A stretch of 35,975 nt of DNA from Vampirovibrio chlorellavorus. Lineage in GTDB: Bacteria; Cyanobacteriota; Vampirovibrionia; Vampirovibrionales; Vampirovibrionaceae. Within the stretch, counting starts at the first letter, position 1, and each line of letters starts with the position of its first letter. The notes below the pieces were generated by a model. The model was not told where the DNA came from. It worked only from the letters and a program-made list of their open reading frames with translations, and made no database searches. A program made the position numbers and the translations under genes. The stretch covers positions 1-35,975 of the forward strand of contig LAPX01000006.1 of assembly GCA_001858525.1 (NCBI GenBank), written 5' to 3'. This document shows positions 8,224 through 16,142 of this stretch, piece after piece.

Positions 8224-9580
8224 ATAACAAACTCAGCAAAACAAAAATGAATACTTTGTAATGAGGCGAGGCAAAGGTGTGATCAAAAATGCTGACAAAA
8301 AACACACCCACCATGGCCGAACTGATCAAAATGGCGTAAGTCTTATGCCCTCCCCGAGAATGCCGGTACTGACTCCAGGAATTCAGCCACAGAAACAACA
8401 GGAAACTAAACAGAATGAATGCACCAATCATCCCGGATTCCATGACCGTTAACAGATAAAAATTATGGGCAAACCAGTTGTGATACTGAGACAAAGGAAC
8501 AAACGCCGGAATATAAGGCCAGGCGGCTAGAGAGTAGGAATTCAGTCCAGAGCCAAACCAGAACGCCTTGCTACTGGCGGTAATGGCTGCCAACGGCACT
8601 TGCCAGATAATCAAGCGTTCGTTGTAACTTACCGTTTCGACATACGAAGAGTTAGACAAAGAGGAAACCAGAGGAAAAATAACCAGCAAGAGAAAAGCAC
8701 CCACCATGTACAGTGAACGTTTCCAGTTAGGCTGACTGACGGCCAGATAGAACAGCAGCCCCGCAATCAAGCCCAGCAAGGTTCCTCTGGAGTAAGTGGT
8801 AATAATACCCAAGAGAATAATCCCTGCCCAAAGCAACGCTATTTTTCTGCGTCGAATATGTCGAAAAAAGAGGGGCACAAAAATCAGAAGACTAATCACC
8901 AAAAAATTACCCAGGGTGTTGAAGTGCCAGGTGGTTCCCTTACCGTGCCAAACCATGTTGGACCCCAGCCCAAGATATCCCAGATACCCCCGATTGGATC
9001 GAAAATCCGAACCAATGCCAGTCACCGACTGAAAAAGGCCTATTAGCGCCTGAAACAAGGCCGTGGCCAAAATCACCTTGAGCACATCAGCTCGAGTAAT
9101 CTGCCGAGTACGCAACAGGTAAATACCGATATAAAACATGGCAAAGGCTTCCACAATTTTGAAAAAGCCCAGCATGCCGGTATGACTGATGGAAAATAAA
9201 CCGCATCCTAAAAATAAAAGGGTCAGTAAAACAATCCATCCGTCCAGCGATGTTCGAAGGGACACCTTGGGAGCAGTCAGCAAGCCATTCAAAAGGCAAC
9301 TTCCCAAGGCAAAGAGAATGACCACCTCATTGATGGAAAAGCTAATGGGTAACACCCGAATCCGCTCGGTAAAAGGAATGGTGAAAATGGCCAGAAAAAA
9401 TGTCTTGTCCGGATTTAAAGCCAGATAGATCAAACCCGCTACACCCAATAATGCCAAGGCGATCCAGTATACGGGAATAATCAGACTCAAGGCCCCGATC
9501 AGGGCGGAGATGAATACGAAAAGCCACATCCATCTCCGTGCCTGTAGGGAATCTGTCATTGTGATCAAGCGACTAGTCAT
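8189..9580 (-). CDS. Wzy-like O-antigen polymerase/ligase family membrane protein
   Basis: This 463-residue protein has about 10-12 membrane segments and the features of the O-antigen ligase/polymerase (Wzy_C) family: TYSRGTLLGLIAGL in the middle, then a large periplasmic loop containing the glycine-rich GSGLNSY and YHNWFAHNFYLLTVMESGMIGAF. The histidine-rich HNW/HNFYL stretch is the usual signature of this group. It probably polymerises flipped repeat units on the periplasmic side. A ligase role cannot be excluded by sequence, but the Wzx, Wzz and Wza partners around it favour a polymerase. The ATG at 9580 overlaps the upstream gene's stop by 8 bases, implying coupled translation; a second ATG at residue 8 is an alternative start. 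Confidence 0.85.
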   Translation of the reverse strand: MTSRLITMTDSLQARRWMWLFVFISALIGALSLIIPVYWIALALLGVAGLIYLALNPDKTFFLAIFTIPFTERIRVLPISFSINEVVILFALGSCLLNGLLTAPKVSLRTSLDGWIVLLTLLFLGCGLFSISHTGMLGFFKIVEAFAMFYIGIYLLRTRQITRADVLKVILATALFQALIGLFQSVTGIGSDFRSNRGYLGYLGLGSNMVWHGKGTTWHFNTLGNFLVISLLIFVPLFFRHIRRRKIALLWAGIILLGIITTYSRGTLLGLIAGLLFYLAVSQPNWKRSLYMVGAFLLLVIFPLVSSLSNSSYVETVSYNERLIIWQVPLAAITASSKAFWFGSGLNSYSLAAWPYIPAFVPLSQYHNWFAHNFYLLTVMESGMIGAFILFSFLLFLWLNSWSQYRHSRGGHKTYAILISSAMVGVFFVSIFDHTFASPHYKVFIFVLLSLLYVQDVPSKRRV

Positions 9581-12539
9581 GAACCACTGCCAACTGCCGA
9601 GAAACGGCCTTGCCTGCCAACATCACACCGAACTCCGCATTGGTCAGCAGATAGCGTTTCCACATGCGACGGGGCTCCTGAATCAGCCGATAAAACCATT
9701 CCAGGCCATATTGCTGCATCCATTCAGGGGCACGTTTGACCTTCCCGGCCACCACGTCGAAGCTCCCCCCCACCCCCATCACAAAGGGAATATTGAGTTC
9801 ATTTTTGTACTGATTAATAAACGTTTCTTTTTTCGGACTACTGATAGCCACCAGTAAAACATCGGGCTGAGCCTGACGAATTTTACGAGCTACCTGCGTT
9901 TCTTCTTCTTTGCTGAAATATCCATTGCGATAACCGCATATATTGAGCTTTGGATATTGCTGCTGATAGTGAGCCACCACATCCTGCACCACCGACTGAG
10001 CGGCCCCCAGGAAATAGACGCGATATCCTTTTTGATTGGCCACCGCAAGCAGGTTTTCCATCAAATCAATACCGGTCACTCGCTCGGGAATTTGAACACC
10101 CAGCAGTTTGGCACCCAGAACCACACCCGCCCCATCGGCGCTAATCAACTCACAGCCATTCACAATTTCACGCAGTTTTTTATCGTGACGCATGGCCACC
10201 AGTTTAGCCACATTCACCACCACGTGCTGCATGGGCTGTCGCTGATCAATACTGTGCACAATGCGATCCACGGTTTCAGACATGGTCAGGGCATCCACAT
10301 AGGCCCCCATGACTTCGACCCGCCTCGCGTTGGTGCGAGGGGAACCGCCTACAGTCACGGTCAGCCCGCCGCCTCCTCTGGGATTCTGCCAATCCGCATA
10401 AATGGATTGCTCATATTCCAGCTGTCGGTTTTCCTCCCGCACGATGGAGCCCAGCAAAGGCACATCAGCAGCACGGACCTTATCGGTAATCGATTTAAGC
10501 GCTTTGAATGTAGCCTCCCGATCCACGAATAGAACCACACCATCGGAAATATGGGCGATGGCCATAAATTCCGGTGCGATGGCTCCAGCCGGGGTATCAA
10601 TAAAGACCCAGTCAAATTCCCCTTTGAGTACGTTTAAAATATGACGGAAACCTCTACTAGCGAAATAATCGTAGGCGTTTTGCAAGGGACGGCGATTCAG
10701 GGCCAGATAAACCCCGTTGACATCCTGCCCCAAGGCCCGCATCACTTCATCCGGGTATACCGGCTGACCGCTACGTAATTTTAAATCGGTGGCCAGAATC
10801 AAATCACTGAGGTCATGAAAATCAGTGGGCTCCTCCAGAAATCGAGCCAACCCGGAGGGGCGGCAACCCGCATCAATAAAAGCCACCGTTTGCCCCAGTC
10901 GACTCATACACTGGGCCAGGTGATAAGCCCCACCCGCTTGCGGTTTCTCCAGTGCCGAAGAGGTAAAGGCAATGGCGTTGGCCCCGGTTTGACTGGTATG
11001 AATCCGCAAGTTTCCAATAATATGTTTGCAAGCCATATCATTCAAGGCGAACATGGATTGCTCCTGTCCACCTCGCTGCTCCGGCGGCTCTTCCAGCCAG
11101 GGAATAACCCCCAGGATTTTACCCTGAGTAACAGCGGACACCGCATCCGCCCCCTCACAACGATCCTCTACATTCGTTTTGAAGACGGAAAGCCCAGCGC
11201 CCACGCCCAAGCCCATCAGCATGGATAGCACAATCAGATGGGTACCCGTGGGAAACGACTGCTTCAGGGGAACACTGGGAGTATCCACCACAAAGACGTT
11301 ACTCGGTGTTTCCGCCTCTTTGATCTGGGTTTCAATCTGCATTTTGCGCAGCTCATCGTAAGCCAGAGCCAAGGCTTGTTCCTCTTCTTTCAAACCGGTT
11401 AACACATAACGGTTTTGAGGAATTTCCCTAAGGGCAGCATCCACTTGCTGAATGGCTGAAACCAGACTGTCCGCTTCAGAGTTCAGCCCAACCGAACGGG
11501 CACTGGAAGCGGCTAAATCCTGTACCAACTGACTGCGCACAGAGTCAAAAATCAAAGGCCCATTCACCGAAGATCTACCCGTCGTCTGCTGAATCTCACG
11601 ACGCACCTGAGTTTCCAAGGCCTGAATTTGCGCCCGGGCGGCCTGCATCGTAGGATTAGTCACGGCCAGCTTGATGCCATCCTTGGCATACTGCTGCTTC
11701 AAGAGAGCCAGATCGGTTCGCATTTTTACCAGATTTTCATTGCCCGAACCCAAGGCCACCGCCCGTAGGGCCTGACCTGGGTTCATGGCCAAGTGACGCT
11801 GCAAGGCAGAGGCATTGCCCATGCTGTTGCGGCGAGCGGCTTGAACCGATGCCAACTGAGCGGTCAACTGTGATTTCAAACGGACCAGCTCCTGGGTCTG
11901 GGCATCAATATCCACAGTCATATTGCCAGCCTGAAACTGCTTAATGCGTTCCCGCACGGCCAGCAAACTTTTAACAATACCTTTTAACTGCTGGTCCACA
12001 TACTCTCTTTTTTGAGTATAAATTTGGCGATTGAAAACCAGGTTGGTTTCATCCAGCTTTCTGAGAGCCGCTTGCAGCATTTCCCGTGCTAACTGAGGGT
12101 TATTCCATTTCAGGGAAACCTGTAGCACATCGGTATTGGGCTCGGTTTTCACCTCGATCAATTCCCAGGTATTGGGTCGTCCATTCAGGGTTTTGCCCCA
12201 CTGAGACTTGAGCTGATGCTGGGCCACAAAGTGAGATAAGTAAGCGGCCATCTCCTTGGACTTTAAAATCTCGGCCTGAGTCATCAACGGATTGCCCGCC
12301 TGGGTCAGCGGACTCAGGTAACCCGGCTGATTCCCGGACTCGGACAAGTAACTGCGGGTGGTGGTGTCTTTAATCCACACCTTGGCTTCCGATTCATAAG
12401 CGGGCTTATAAATGGTCAGTACATAGAGCACTGAAAAGACCGTCATTACCCCAGCGGATGCCCCAATCAACCATCGATCCCGAATCAGGTTCCGGGCAAA
12501 CCGGTTCTGCTGAAATGCCTCGATTTTCATACGTGTCAC
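9573..12539 (-). CDS. Three-part fusion: Wzz co-polymerase, degenerate BY-kinase-like domain, WecG/TagA/CpsF (GT26) glycosyltransferase
   Basis: This single 988-residue frame joins three modules. Residues 1-455 form a Wzz-type chain-length regulator: membrane helix at 22-43, long coiled-coil-prone periplasmic region, PxxP-like VDTPSVPLKQSFPTG and second membrane helix at 433-453. Residues 495-715 resemble a bacterial tyrosine kinase (BY-kinase): Walker A' AFIDAGCRPSG (553-563) and Walker B FDWVFIDTP (642-650) remain. The Walker A stretch (525-541, TSSALEKPQAGGAYHLA) lacks the GK[S/T] core, so ATP binding is doubtful. After a glycine-rich linker (721-735), residues 740-980 are a GT26 transferase: ADGAGVV (801-807, candidate catalytic Asp802), RVTGIDL, SPKKE, GVGGSFDVVAGKVKRAPEW and LEWFYRLIQEP. 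GT26 enzymes transfer ManNAc or ManNAcA to a lipid-linked GlcNAc. The neighbouring WecC-like dehydrogenase fits ManNAcA. The frame is continuous, with no sign of an artefactual join. Confidence 0.9.
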   Translation of the reverse strand: MTRMKIEAFQQNRFARNLIRDRWLIGASAGVMTVFSVLYVLTIYKPAYESEAKVWIKDTTTRSYLSESGNQPGYLSPLTQAGNPLMTQAEILKSKEMAAYLSHFVAQHQLKSQWGKTLNGRPNTWELIEVKTEPNTDVLQVSLKWNNPQLAREMLQAALRKLDETNLVFNRQIYTQKREYVDQQLKGIVKSLLAVRERIKQFQAGNMTVDIDAQTQELVRLKSQLTAQLASVQAARRNSMGNASALQRHLAMNPGQALRAVALGSGNENLVKMRTDLALLKQQYAKDGIKLAVTNPTMQAARAQIQALETQVRREIQQTTGRSSVNGPLIFDSVRSQLVQDLAASSARSVGLNSEADSLVSAIQQVDAALREIPQNRYVLTGLKEEEQALALAYDELRKMQIETQIKEAETPSNVFVVDTPSVPLKQSFPTGTHLIVLSMLMGLGVGAGLSVFKTNVEDRCEGADAVSAVTQGKILGVIPWLEEPPEQRGGQEQSMFALNDMACKHIIGNLRIHTSQTGANAIAFTSSALEKPQAGGAYHLAQCMSRLGQTVAFIDAGCRPSGLARFLEEPTDFHDLSDLILATDLKLRSGQPVYPDEVMRALGQDVNGVYLALNRRPLQNAYDYFASRGFRHILNVLKGEFDWVFIDTPAGAIAPEFMAIAHISDGVVLFVDREATFKALKSITDKVRAADVPLLGSIVREENRQLEYEQSIYADWQNPRGGGGLTVTVGGSPRTNARRVEVMGAYVDALTMSETVDRIVHSIDQRQPMQHVVVNVAKLVAMRHDKKLREIVNGCELISADGAGVVLGAKLLGVQIPERVTGIDLMENLLAVANQKGYRVYFLGAAQSVVQDVVAHYQQQYPKLNICGYRNGYFSKEEETQVARKIRQAQPDVLLVAISSPKKETFINQYKNELNIPFVMGVGGSFDVVAGKVKRAPEWMQQYGLEWFYRLIQEPRRMWKRYLLTNAEFGVMLAGKAVSRQLAVVHD

Positions 12540-12582
12540 GTCCCTCTATCTCATCCCTACAAAATTGGTGATAAACCCAGAA

Positions 12583-13818
12583 TTAACGGGTATTTACATT
12601 CACATTGAAGCGCCTTGGATCAAACAACAGCGCCCAGTTGTTAGCCCCAGCGGCCATGGAGGCAATGGGCATAACGATACGAGTCACGTAATCGAAGGCC
12701 TTGCCCACCCGTGGGGTAATTTTATTGGGCACATACACCACATCGTTGGGGCGCAGGCTCATGTCATCATGCCGTGGATCCACGGTAGTGGTGGTGAGAT
12801 GACCATTTTTATCCACCCGACTGACATACACCTTGGTCGGGGCGTAGGAGGCCTCTGTGGCTAAATAGCCGCCCGCCTGTCCAATGGCCGAATTCAAATT
12901 GGCGGACTGTGCCCCATCCAGCATGTACACACCGGGCTTATTCACATAGCCAACCACTTTCACTGGTATATCCTTCTGGAAAAAAGAGGCCCCCAGCATG
13001 GATTGATAGTGCTTGTCATTCACGGCATACGGGGTGGGCAATGCGGGCACCTCCACCGAGTCTCCTGCCACCAGGAACAAATCCTGCTCGGTATTGCCAT
13101 TCTGCACCAAATCCAGCAGGTTAATTTCAAAGGTCGAACCATCAAAGCGATTGCGCACTTTGACGTGCTCAAAATCAGCGTCGTAACGCAGCCCACCAGC
13201 AGCCACCAGCACATTGGAAAGCAGCGGCAATTTGCGCTCCATCAACACCCCGGGAAACCCCAGATTGTTGACCATCTGAATGCGGGACACATCCGTCACC
13301 ATTTCATAAGCACCCGGTCGTAAAACCCCACCGGTTACATACACCTGAAAAGGCTTGGTGCGTTCCAGTTTAACGGTGACCTTGGGCTGGTTCAGGTAAT
13401 ATTTCAGCCGATCCGAAATTTCTCGCTGCAATTCATCAATGGTCAGCCCGGCCACATCCAGGGAGCCAAAGGGGGCAATGGTAATATTGCCATCCGGCTG
13501 CACCAGCAAATCTTTCTGAGAAAACTCCGGTGAGTCGTATACCGCCACGGTCAGGACATCATTGGGTCCCAACCGATACTTGCGACCGGTAAAGTTGGCC
13601 ACAATTTTGGCGTTGATTTGGGTATTGGAGACCTGTTCAAAAGAAGGCTCCCCGATGGAAATAAATTTACGCTCCGCCGGTGCCGGTGTCACAAGCTGTT
13701 GGCTGTCCTGGCAATAAGCCGTGGAGGAAAAAGCCAGTAAGGATGCCAGTGCCACGGAACCCATTTGTTGGTATGGCTTGGCTCGATCAAAACAATTTTT
13801 AAAGCAATCTTTCAACAT
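12583..13818 (-). CDS. Wza-like polysaccharide export protein
   Basis: The protein is an outer-membrane polysaccharide export family member, which forms the exit channel for the polymer. The 411-residue product has an N-terminal export signal (hydrophobic VALASLLAFSSTAYC, cleavage probably near residue 35; no clear lipobox). A Poly_export domain follows (YRLGPNDVLTVAVYDSPEFS, LVQPDGNITIAPFGSLDVAGLTIDELQREI), then SLBB-type beta-grasp repeats (FQVYVTGGVLRPGAYE; VKVVGYVNKPGVYMLDG) and a terminal LRPNDVVYVPNK. I chose the ATG at 13818: the GTG four codons upstream lies inside the G-rich AGGATGAGGGG stretch that would serve as binding site. It is followed 43 bases later by the Wzz-kinase-GT26 fusion, its expected partner. 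It probably leads the main operon. Confidence 0.88.
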   Translation of the reverse strand: MLKDCFKNCFDRAKPYQQMGSVALASLLAFSSTAYCQDSQQLVTPAPAERKFISIGEPSFEQVSNTQINAKIVANFTGRKYRLGPNDVLTVAVYDSPEFSQKDLLVQPDGNITIAPFGSLDVAGLTIDELQREISDRLKYYLNQPKVTVKLERTKPFQVYVTGGVLRPGAYEMVTDVSRIQMVNNLGFPGVLMERKLPLLSNVLVAAGGLRYDADFEHVKVRNRFDGSTFEINLLDLVQNGNTEQDLFLVAGDSVEVPALPTPYAVNDKHYQSMLGASFFQKDIPVKVVGYVNKPGVYMLDGAQSANLNSAIGQAGGYLATEASYAPTKVYVSRVDKNGHLTTTTVDPRHDDMSLRPNDVVYVPNKITPRVGKAFDYVTRIVMPIASMAAGANNWALLFDPRRFNVNVNTR

Positions 13819-13962
13819 TGGTAAGCCCACCCCTCATCCTATTTGTTGTGTTACGAGAACCCCAACATTAACCGTTTAAATGAAGCTCAACTCAATTACA
13901 CAGACTGCTATTGATTTGCCCCCTGAACGCCCCCCCACACAAGCAAAATCCCTAGCCGAATG

Positions 13963-13979
13963 TTTAATTAACAATTAAA
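13963..13979. promoter_or_regulatory. A+T-rich perfect dyad upstream of the export operon
   Basis: The 277-base gap between the wza-like gene and wecC holds no gene. It contains a perfect inverted repeat, TTTAATT-AAC-AATTAAA, about 145 bases upstream of the wza-like start. Such a dyad could be an operator or part of a promoter region, but no convincing -35/-10 pair can be fixed next to it. Confidence 0.3.
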
Positions 13980-14030
13980 ATCAATTGCCCACTTGAGCCG
14001 ATCCCGCTCATCGTTTATCCCCACAACACC

Positions 14031-14064
14031 CATCAGGCGCCACCCACAAAGATGACGCCTGATG
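14031..14064 (-). terminator. Stem-loop downstream of wecC (weak terminator candidate)
   Basis: A perfect 9-bp inverted repeat, CATCAGGCG (14031-14039) and CGCCTGATG (14056-14064), encloses a 16-base loop. It lies 44 bases beyond the wecC stop on the minus strand. No T-run follows on either strand, so it may be an RNA-stabilising hairpin or a protein site rather than an intrinsic terminator. Confidence 0.35.
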
Positions 14065-14107
14065 ATCAGAATATGAAAATAAGCTTCGTCCAACCGGAAG
14101 GCCTGAC

Positions 14108-15427
14108 CTAATGCACGGCCAAAAACTGGGCCTCCAGGCTGGCCAGCGGATCTCTGAGCTTTAGCGATGCCCCATCCCGACCCAGCAAGCGATACTGAAA
14201 ACCGGCCTCTTCCCAGTCTTTTTGGTTCAAGGCGTTCCGGGTATCAATAATGTTTTGATGGCGAACCAGCGTGCCCACCTGCCGAGGATTAATATAGCGA
14301 AACTCGGCATGATCCACAGCCAGCAGAATACAGTCAGAATCTTTAAAAGCACTCTCCAAACCGCACAGTTCATAATCGGCTTGTTTCACATGCGGATCAT
14401 AAATGGTCAGTTCAATCTGCGGATTCTTTCGAATCATCTCTGCAATCTTTAAGGAAGGGGCTTCCCGCACATCATCCACATCGGCCTTGTAGGTCAGCCC
14501 CAACAAGGTCACTTTGGGATTGGGAATATGCTGAATGGTATCCAGTAGCAGTTGATAGGTGTATTCGGGCATACCGTCATTGATGGTTCGAGCCTGATGA
14601 ATGATGCGGGCAGCCTGCGGAAATTTCTCCACCAAAAACCATGGGTCCACCGAAATACAATGCCCGCCTACGCCCGGCCCCGGTGTGTGCAAATTCACTC
14701 GAGGATGCAGGTTGGCATAGCGGATCACCTCCCAGGCATTGATGTTGAGATTGGGAGCAATGGCCGCCAACTCGTTGGCCAAAGCGATATTCACATCCCG
14801 GAAGGTGTTTTCCATAATTTTCACCATCTCGGCCGTGGTGGCGTCCGTCAGGTGAATTTCCCCTTCCACAAAGCTGGTGTAAATCTGCCGGGCCAGTTCA
14901 GCGGATTGAGCATTAATCCCCCCGATGATTCGGGTATTCTGAATGAGCTCCTTGATAATTTTTCCGGGAAGGACTCGCTCCGGGCAGTGGGCCACAAATA
15001 ACTCTGTCCCAAGCGCCAACCCGGACTCGGCCAGAATGGCGCACAGGAAATCCCGAGTGGTGCCGGGCGGCGAGGTAGACTCCAGAATGACCAGATCCCC
15101 GCATTTTAGCAGGGGCACAATGGATCGGGCCGCCGAACCCACATAGGAGAGATCGGCCTGTTTGGCCTCCGTAATGGGCGTGGGTACTGCCAAAATATAA
15201 ACGTCCGCCCGCTGAGACTGAGTAAAGGCCTTTAAGTTACCGGAATGCACAGCCGCCTGAACCAGCGTTTTCAGGCCGGGTTCCTCAATATGAACCCCAC
15301 CCTGGTTCACGATATCCACCACCCGCTGCACCGGGTCCACTCCATGAACCTGAAACCCGTTGGCCGCCAAAATACTGGCCGTGGGCAAGCCGATATAACC
15401 AAGCCCTAATACTGAAATCTGTTTCAC
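14108..15427 (-). CDS. wecC: UDP-N-acetyl-D-mannosamine dehydrogenase (WecC-like nucleotide-sugar dehydrogenase)
   Basis: This family oxidises UDP-ManNAc (or a close UDP-sugar) twice with NAD+ to the uronic acid, in the cytoplasm. The 439-residue product has the N-terminal Rossmann motif VLGLGYIGLPTA (6-17), ESTSPPGTT (116-124) and AHCPERVLPGK (146-156), the last typical of the WecC branch rather than UDP-glucose dehydrogenase. Lys203 lies in EMVKIMENTFRDVNIA, and the catalytic cysteine, Cys257, in GPGVGGHCISVDPWF. The C-terminal domain has LGLTYKADVDDVREAPS. The start is GTG, with AAGGGG 7 bases upstream. It has its own promoter candidate and is separated from the export operon by 277 bases. 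The GT26 domain encoded just downstream is of the WecG type that uses UDP-ManNAcA, which supports this substrate; other UDP-hexosaminuronates remain possible. Confidence 0.88.
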   Translation of the reverse strand: MKQISVLGLGYIGLPTASILAANGFQVHGVDPVQRVVDIVNQGGVHIEEPGLKTLVQAAVHSGNLKAFTQSQRADVYILAVPTPITEAKQADLSYVGSAARSIVPLLKCGDLVILESTSPPGTTRDFLCAILAESGLALGTELFVAHCPERVLPGKIIKELIQNTRIIGGINAQSAELARQIYTSFVEGEIHLTDATTAEMVKIMENTFRDVNIALANELAAIAPNLNINAWEVIRYANLHPRVNLHTPGPGVGGHCISVDPWFLVEKFPQAARIIHQARTINDGMPEYTYQLLLDTIQHIPNPKVTLLGLTYKADVDDVREAPSLKIAEMIRKNPQIELTIYDPHVKQADYELCGLESAFKDSDCILLAVDHAEFRYINPRQVGTLVRHQNIIDTRNALNQKDWEEAGFQYRLLGRDGASLKLRDPLASLEAQFLAVH

Positions 15428-15447
15428 AATACACCCCTTTCACTTGA

Positions 15448-15461
15448 ATGCAAACCAAGCC
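15448..15461 (-). promoter_or_regulatory. Short perfect hairpin in the wecC leader
   Basis: AGCCCA-TT-TGGGCT forms a perfect 6-bp stem with a 2-base centre, about 20 bases upstream of the wecC GTG and inside its predicted untranslated leader. It could be an operator dyad or a small translation-control hairpin; the sequence alone does not decide. Confidence 0.3.
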
Positions 15462-15498
15462 CATTTGGGCTGTCCCTATTAGCGATGAGCCTCCGGGC

Positions 15499-15528
15499 AT
15501 TATGTGACTTTTCCAAAACGGTTGTAAA
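15499..15528 (-). promoter_or_regulatory. Sigma70-like promoter for wecC
   Basis: On the minus strand TTTACA (complement of 15523-15528) is followed after 18 bases by CATAAT (complement of 15499-15504). Both boxes match the housekeeping consensus at four to five positions. The predicted transcript would start near 15492, giving a leader of about 65 bases that includes the AGCCCA/TGGGCT hairpin. Confidence 0.5.
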
Positions 15529-15640
15529 CTAACCAGCTTGCTAGTGGGACATTGCCGAATGAACTATCCGGCCATCCAGGAATCCCGGAGAAGGCATGGC
15601 AACGGCCTGTCCCCAGAAAACAGCAGAAACAGATCTATAA

Positions 15641-15671
15641 TTGACCGCCCGCCAAAACTGTATAACAATAA
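15641..15671 (+). promoter_or_regulatory. Promoter candidate for the tRNA gene
   Basis: TTGACC (15641-15646) lies upstream of TATAAC (15661-15666), but the spacing is only 14; TAACAA at 15663-15668 gives 16. The position, about 25-50 bases before the tRNA, is right. Another TATAAT at 15636-15641 has no good -35. Assignment is tentative. Confidence 0.35.
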
Positions 15672-15691
15672 AGGTTCGGACGCTGGATGAT

Positions 15692-15771
15692 GGAAGGGGT
15701 CCGGGTGGTGAGGACGCCGCCTTGAAAGCGGTTGCCCGCAAGGGTTGCAGGTTCGAATCCTGTCCCTTCCG
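15692..15771 (+). tRNA. tRNA-Ser (anticodon UGA)
   Basis: The 80-base sequence folds as a class II tRNA. The acceptor stem is GGAAGGG (15692-15698) with CCCTTCC (15764-15770) and discriminator G15771, as expected for serine. The D stem is TCC/GGA around GGGTGGTGA. The anticodon stem is GCCGC/GCGGT around the loop CTTGAAA, with anticodon TGA at 15723-15725. The long variable arm has a CCC-GCAA-GGG hairpin, and the T arm is GCAGG-TTCGAAT-CCTGT. CCA is not encoded. Only one base (G) separates acceptor and D stems, so the usual U8 seems missing; the molecule is shorter than most serine tRNAs, mainly through a compact variable arm. It decodes UCA and other UCN codons. Confidence 0.93.
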
Positions 15772-15868
15772 TTTCCAGCGACCCAACCACTCCCCAATTA
15801 CCCCTGTGGTTGGCATTCCCGTATGGTCATACTCAAGGTCAATGAGAGAGAGAAGAGAGCGAGAAACT

Positions 15869-16054
15869 ATGGAAGATCGTGTGAGCAAAGAGCAGAAACT
15901 ATTTGCCGCCAAGGACATTGTGGCCAGCTATTTAAAAGGTGAAGGTGGAAAACACGTTTCCCCGGACCAGATTGGCCAGGTTTTTTCACAGGTGTTTAAC
16001 GCCATTGATCAAACCCTTCCAGATCCGGAAAAACGCCGGGTGGGTCTTGGTTAA
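15869..16054 (+). CDS. Small protein of unknown function (61 residues)
   Basis: I do not recognise this protein. The ATG at 15869 is preceded by a purine-rich AGAGAG/AAGAGAG stretch that can act as a ribosome binding site. The product is charged and soluble with no membrane segment. A predicted helix (LFAAKDIVASYLKG) is followed by VSPDQIGQVFSQVFNAIDQTL, another probable helix, and a basic PEKRR tail. The two-helix pattern is faintly like the N-terminus of MucR/Ros-type proteins, but no zinc-finger part is present, so this is only a resemblance. It sits 97 bases after the tRNA and ends 33 bases before a strong terminator, so it may share the tRNA transcript. The terminator and binding site favour a real gene. 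Confidence 0.6.
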   Translation: MEDRVSKEQKLFAAKDIVASYLKGEGGKHVSPDQIGQVFSQVFNAIDQTLPDPEKRRVGLG

Positions 16055-16087
16055 ACGTATCCATCACCGCTCCAGTCACAGTCTAGT

Positions 16088-16116
16088 AAAAACGCCGGGA
16101 TTCTTCCGGTGTTTTT
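16088..16116 (+). terminator. Intrinsic terminator
   Basis: AAAAACGCCGG (16088-16098) pairs with CCGGTGTTTTT (16106-16116) over 11 bp with one G-U pair and a 7-base loop. The T-run is built into the 3' arm. It closes the transcript of the 61-residue protein and lies 27 bases before the next gene. The A-run on the other arm would also allow use on the minus strand. Confidence 0.85.
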
Positions 16117-16142
16117 GCGTTTAACCCCGCAGGTGTCATTTC

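Noticed and set aside
9957-10532. 191-residue plus-strand frame within the GT26/kinase-like region
   Set aside because: It is antisense to clear conserved motifs of the fusion protein; histidine-rich composition is typical of such shadows.
15541-15918. Minus-strand frames overlapping the tRNA gene
   Set aside because: They read through a well-folded tRNA and show no protein features.
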